Shown one piece after another: positions 24,581 to 26,252 of a stretch of 26,252 nt of DNA. The translations under genes and the position numbers were made by a program. Below the pieces are notes generated by a model that had not been told where the DNA came from, ran no database searches, and saw only the letters and a list, made by a program, of their open reading frames with translations. Location of the stretch: the NCBI GenBank assembly GCA_035533815.1, contig DATLTB010000110.1, positions 1 through 26,252 of the forward strand. The letters run 5' to 3'. Source of the stretch: JANWKA01 sp035533815 (GTDB lineage: Bacteria > Bacteroidota > Bacteroidia > Chitinophagales > Chitinophagaceae). Position 1 is the first letter of the stretch. Each line of letters begins with the position of its first letter.

Positions 24581-25941
24581 TTTAAGGCCTTTAAAATATT
24601 TTTTTGATTATTAGATAATGTTACAACTTTTGTGAACTCTTGCTTCGTCTTTGTATGCTTTAAGTTCACTTTATAAACTGTTTGTAATTCTTGGATTATT
24701 TCACCTGGTGATACACTTATTTTTTTGCATTTAAATTTTATTAATGATAGCAGGCACATGGACAAATAGCAAATTTTTATATGGGCATTAACTCTTTTTG
24801 GTAGCCACAATCTAATTGGATGAAGTTGGACATCGCCTTTCATTTTTCTAAAACTTCTTTCAACTACATCTTTGTCAAAATATTTTTTTACTACCACATC
24901 TGGCTTTAACACAGTATTATGAAATATCAATGAATAGCCAACATATTTTACTTCATTGTCCGTAGCTTCATCGGCCAACAGTCTATCTCTTTTTAATGCT
25001 TCATATTTAGGGTTGTAAATTACTATCATCTTGCCGAAAAGAAATTTTACTTCTTGTACATAGACATAAGTACCTTTCAATGTTACCTGGTTTCTGGCTG
25101 CATAAATCTTATCTCTTTCTATATTATCCAAAATATTTTTCTTTATCCCTATGGATTGTTTTACACCAACTATCATTTTCATTTTTAACTTATTCAAATC
25201 CATTACATTAGATTCACTATAGAAACCTCTATCCATAACGATAGTGTTAATGCCTCTTTCAGCCATTACTCTCATTAAATCCTCAAGAATCTTTATGTTG
25301 GAAATATTACCATTATAGGATTTATGAAAGATAGGAAATCCATTTTCAAAACTAACTCCGAGACCTATTTGAATAAGTTTTGACACTTTTCCATCTTTTC
25401 CTTTTCTTATCTTAGACTCATCGTGCCGACCGTTATAATAAGTATCGGTTACATCCAACTCAAATGATTTGTTGTCGCTTGGATCAATTTTTAACCAATA
25501 TTCAAAAATACTTTGCTCGATTACTTCAAATTTGCATTCGTCCAAATGGTCTAAGGCATTATATAACATTTCGGTTGTCAACTCATTTAATCCAATCGCT
25601 TCTTTGATTGTTGAATTTTCAATCCACTTGGATACTCTAAATATGCTACCCTTACAAATAAGATGGGCAATGATCAACGCAATGATTGGTTGATAATGTT
25701 TACCTAATAAGTAATTTAATTTTAATTCTATGGCTAATTGATATAGAATACTTACATCTGCGTACTGCTGCACATTCGTAACTTCTATTTTATTAATATC
25801 GACTTTTTGAACAGGAATGCCATTCTCCTGTTTACCTACATATTCTAAAACCCGCTGTTTTACCTTTCCATCTTCTCTGTAAGATTCAACTTTTGCCAGG
25901 TAGATGGCATCTCCTTTTTTTATTTTTCTAATAAAAGACAT
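24568..25941 (-). CDS. DDE transposase, IS1634 family-like
   Basis: A 457-aa transposase. The N-terminal part (MSFIRKIKKGDAIYLAKVES) is a small beta-rich domain common in IS1634-type proteins. Catalytic residues of the RNase-H fold are visible as LDVTDTYYNG (D163), IVMDRGFYSES (D237) and DVVERSFRKMKGDV (E361 in the Y-(2)-R-(3)-E-(6)-K-like region). The frame is intact, so the element may still be mobile. The start is at 25941, where the ATG touches an 11-bp palindrome repeated in the terminal repeats. A TTTG at 25992-25995 and TTACTTTG ending at 25964 (minus strand) form a plausible promoter whose start site would fall in that palindrome. Confidence 0.9.
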   Translation of the reverse strand: MSFIRKIKKGDAIYLAKVESYREDGKVKQRVLEYVGKQENGIPVQKVDINKIEVTNVQQYADVSILYQLAIELKLNYLLGKHYQPIIALIIAHLICKGSIFRVSKWIENSTIKEAIGLNELTTEMLYNALDHLDECKFEVIEQSIFEYWLKIDPSDNKSFELDVTDTYYNGRHDESKIRKGKDGKVSKLIQIGLGVSFENGFPIFHKSYNGNISNIKILEDLMRVMAERGINTIVMDRGFYSESNVMDLNKLKMKMIVGVKQSIGIKKNILDNIERDKIYAARNQVTLKGTYVYVQEVKFLFGKMIVIYNPKYEALKRDRLLADEATDNEVKYVGYSLIFHNTVLKPDVVVKKYFDKDVVERSFRKMKGDVQLHPIRLWLPKRVNAHIKICYLSMCLLSLIKFKCKKISVSPGEIIQELQTVYKVNLKHTKTKQEFTKVVTLSNNQKNILKALKCSV

Positions 25942-25965
25942 GTAGTGTATATATTATACACTACA
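25941..25965. promoter_or_regulatory. Perfect palindrome over the transposase start, likely operator
   Basis: TGTAGTGTATA at 25941-25951 and its exact complement at 25955-25965 are separated by 3 nt. The right edge overlaps the -7 region and the left edge touches the ATG. The same 11-mer lies in both terminal repeats, so the transposase may bind here and repress its own gene. Confidence 0.6.
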
Positions 25966-26032
25966 AAGTAAAATAAAAATAATCACATATCCAAATTTTC
26001 CCCATTTTTAAGGGGTTTCGGAGGTAAAAAGG

Positions 26033-26070
26033 GTGTAGTGTATAAAACTTAGGCTAAATTTGGCTAATTA
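26033..26070. repeat. Right terminal inverted repeat of the IS
   Basis: Pairs with 24543-24580 (33 of 38). It contains TGTAGTGTATA at 26034-26044 and an outward-facing -7-like TAAATTTG at 26055-26062. Confidence 0.85.
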
Positions 26071-26072
26071 GG

Positions 26073-26080
26073 TATTTTTG
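26073..26080 (+). promoter_or_regulatory. -7 box TATTTTTG just before tnpB
   Basis: TAnnTTTG match lying between the IS end and the tnpB ATG, ending 3 nt before it. Any -33 element would have to be supplied by the IS end; no TTTG stands at the expected distance. Confidence 0.4.
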
Positions 26081-26083
26081 TTT

Positions 26084-26252
26084 ATGCTCAAAGCCTACAA
26101 ATACAGGATTTATCCGACCAAAGAGCAACAGGAGCTGATGAATAAGACTTTTGGCTGCACCCGGTATGTGTATAATACCTGTCTGTATCTGCGAAAATGG
26201 TTATGGGAACGCCGTCAATCCATTAGTGCTTTTGATCTGATGAAACAATTAG
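26084..26252 (+). CDS. tnpB: TnpB (IS200/IS605 OrfB) RNA-guided nuclease, N-terminal part (cut by window end)
   Basis: The first 56 codons are visible: LKAYKYRIYPTKEQQELMNK, then FGCTRYVYNTCLYLRKW. This is the highly conserved N-terminal helix-turn-helix region of IS605 OrfB proteins. TnpB proteins are omega-RNA-guided DNA endonucleases that help their transposon persist. The RuvC active site and the omega-RNA region would lie beyond the window. No tnpA is seen upstream: the IS1634-like element ends 13 bp before the ATG. The left end of the IS605-type element has therefore been lost or interrupted, or the element is of the tnpB-only type. Confidence 0.88.
   Translation, partial: MLKAYKYRIYPTKEQQELMNKTFGCTRYVYNTCLYLRKWLWERRQSISAFDLMKQL

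Larger units (their letters stand above)
24543..26070 (-). mobile_element. Complete IS1634-like (IS4-superfamily) insertion sequence
   Basis: The element is about 1528 bp and is bounded by imperfect terminal inverted repeats at 24543-24580 and 26033-26070 (33 of 38 positions match; one extra C/G pair may extend each end). It holds one transposase gene on the minus strand whose 3' end runs into the left repeat. No convincing target-site duplication is seen: the flanks share only GTA. The element is much more AT-rich than the chromosome around 17-22 kb. It sits between the AbiE locus 3 promoter and a tnpB gene. Confidence 0.85.

Noticed and set aside
24539..26074. GTA flanking both ends of the IS as a target-site duplication
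   Set aside because: Three bases is shorter than usual for this family and easily due to chance; the wider flanks do not match.
1..26252. CRISPR arrays and tRNA or rRNA genes
   Set aside because: No regularly spaced repeats and no cloverleaf-like or rRNA-like sequences were seen by eye on either strand.

Overview
The window looks like chromosomal DNA of a member of the Bacteroidota, probably of the Chitinophagales/Sphingobacteriales type. The support is indirect but consistent. Many gene starts carry the Bacteroidota -7 promoter box TAnnTTTG and almost none has a Shine-Dalgarno sequence. The window also holds a DUF4293 membrane protein and a two-gene MlaE/MlaF cassette without the proteobacterial mla operon. 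Housekeeping genes are GC-rich, whereas the defence and mobile segments are clearly AT-rich.

Layout. 1-2116 is an accessory segment. It opens with the C-terminal end of an AbiEi-type antitoxin and its overlapping AbiEii toxin. A decayed N-terminal fragment of a restriction/helicase-type protein follows (three nonsense codons and a frameshift, not found by plain ORF calling), then about 490 bp with no recognisable gene. 2117-14244 is core-like: a WYL-domain regulator, an orphan hypothetical, a glycosyltransferase-like protein and a 1-Cys peroxiredoxin. A leftward rRNA-modification cluster (rlmN, an S4-type pseudouridine synthase, a RluA-type synthase) follows, then a 3-oxoadipyl-CoA-type thiolase, a cold-shock protein with a clear terminator, an ECF sigma factor, uvrA and DUF4293.

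14245-16909 is a second AT-rich island. It has an intact AbiEi/AbiEii pair, an AT-rich leader with two sets of direct repeats, and about 670 bp of unassigned DNA. 16910-22822 returns to core genes: the MaeB-type malic enzyme, a conserved hypothetical with protein-kinase-like motifs, the mlaE and mlaF ABC transporter genes, and sucD behind a well-spaced Bacteroidota promoter.

22823-26252 is a third accessory segment. It holds a third AbiE-type locus whose antitoxin is intact but whose toxin is broken by one in-frame TAA. Next comes a complete IS1634-like insertion sequence, and then the first 56 codons of a TnpB (IS200/IS605 OrfB) protein that runs off the window.

The most notable points are these. 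(1) Three AbiE-type loci lie within 25 kb, one with a dead toxin. (2) A restriction-type pseudogene is hidden beside the first. (3) Both visible AbiEi promoters place the -7 box exactly 4 nt before the ATG, implying leaderless mRNAs. (4) One 11-bp word occurs four times in the insertion sequence, once in each terminal repeat and twice as a palindrome over the transposase start, which suggests autorepression. (5) The unannotated 349-aa protein beside mlaEF has kinase-fold hallmarks. Family assignments rest on recognised motifs only; no database search was run.
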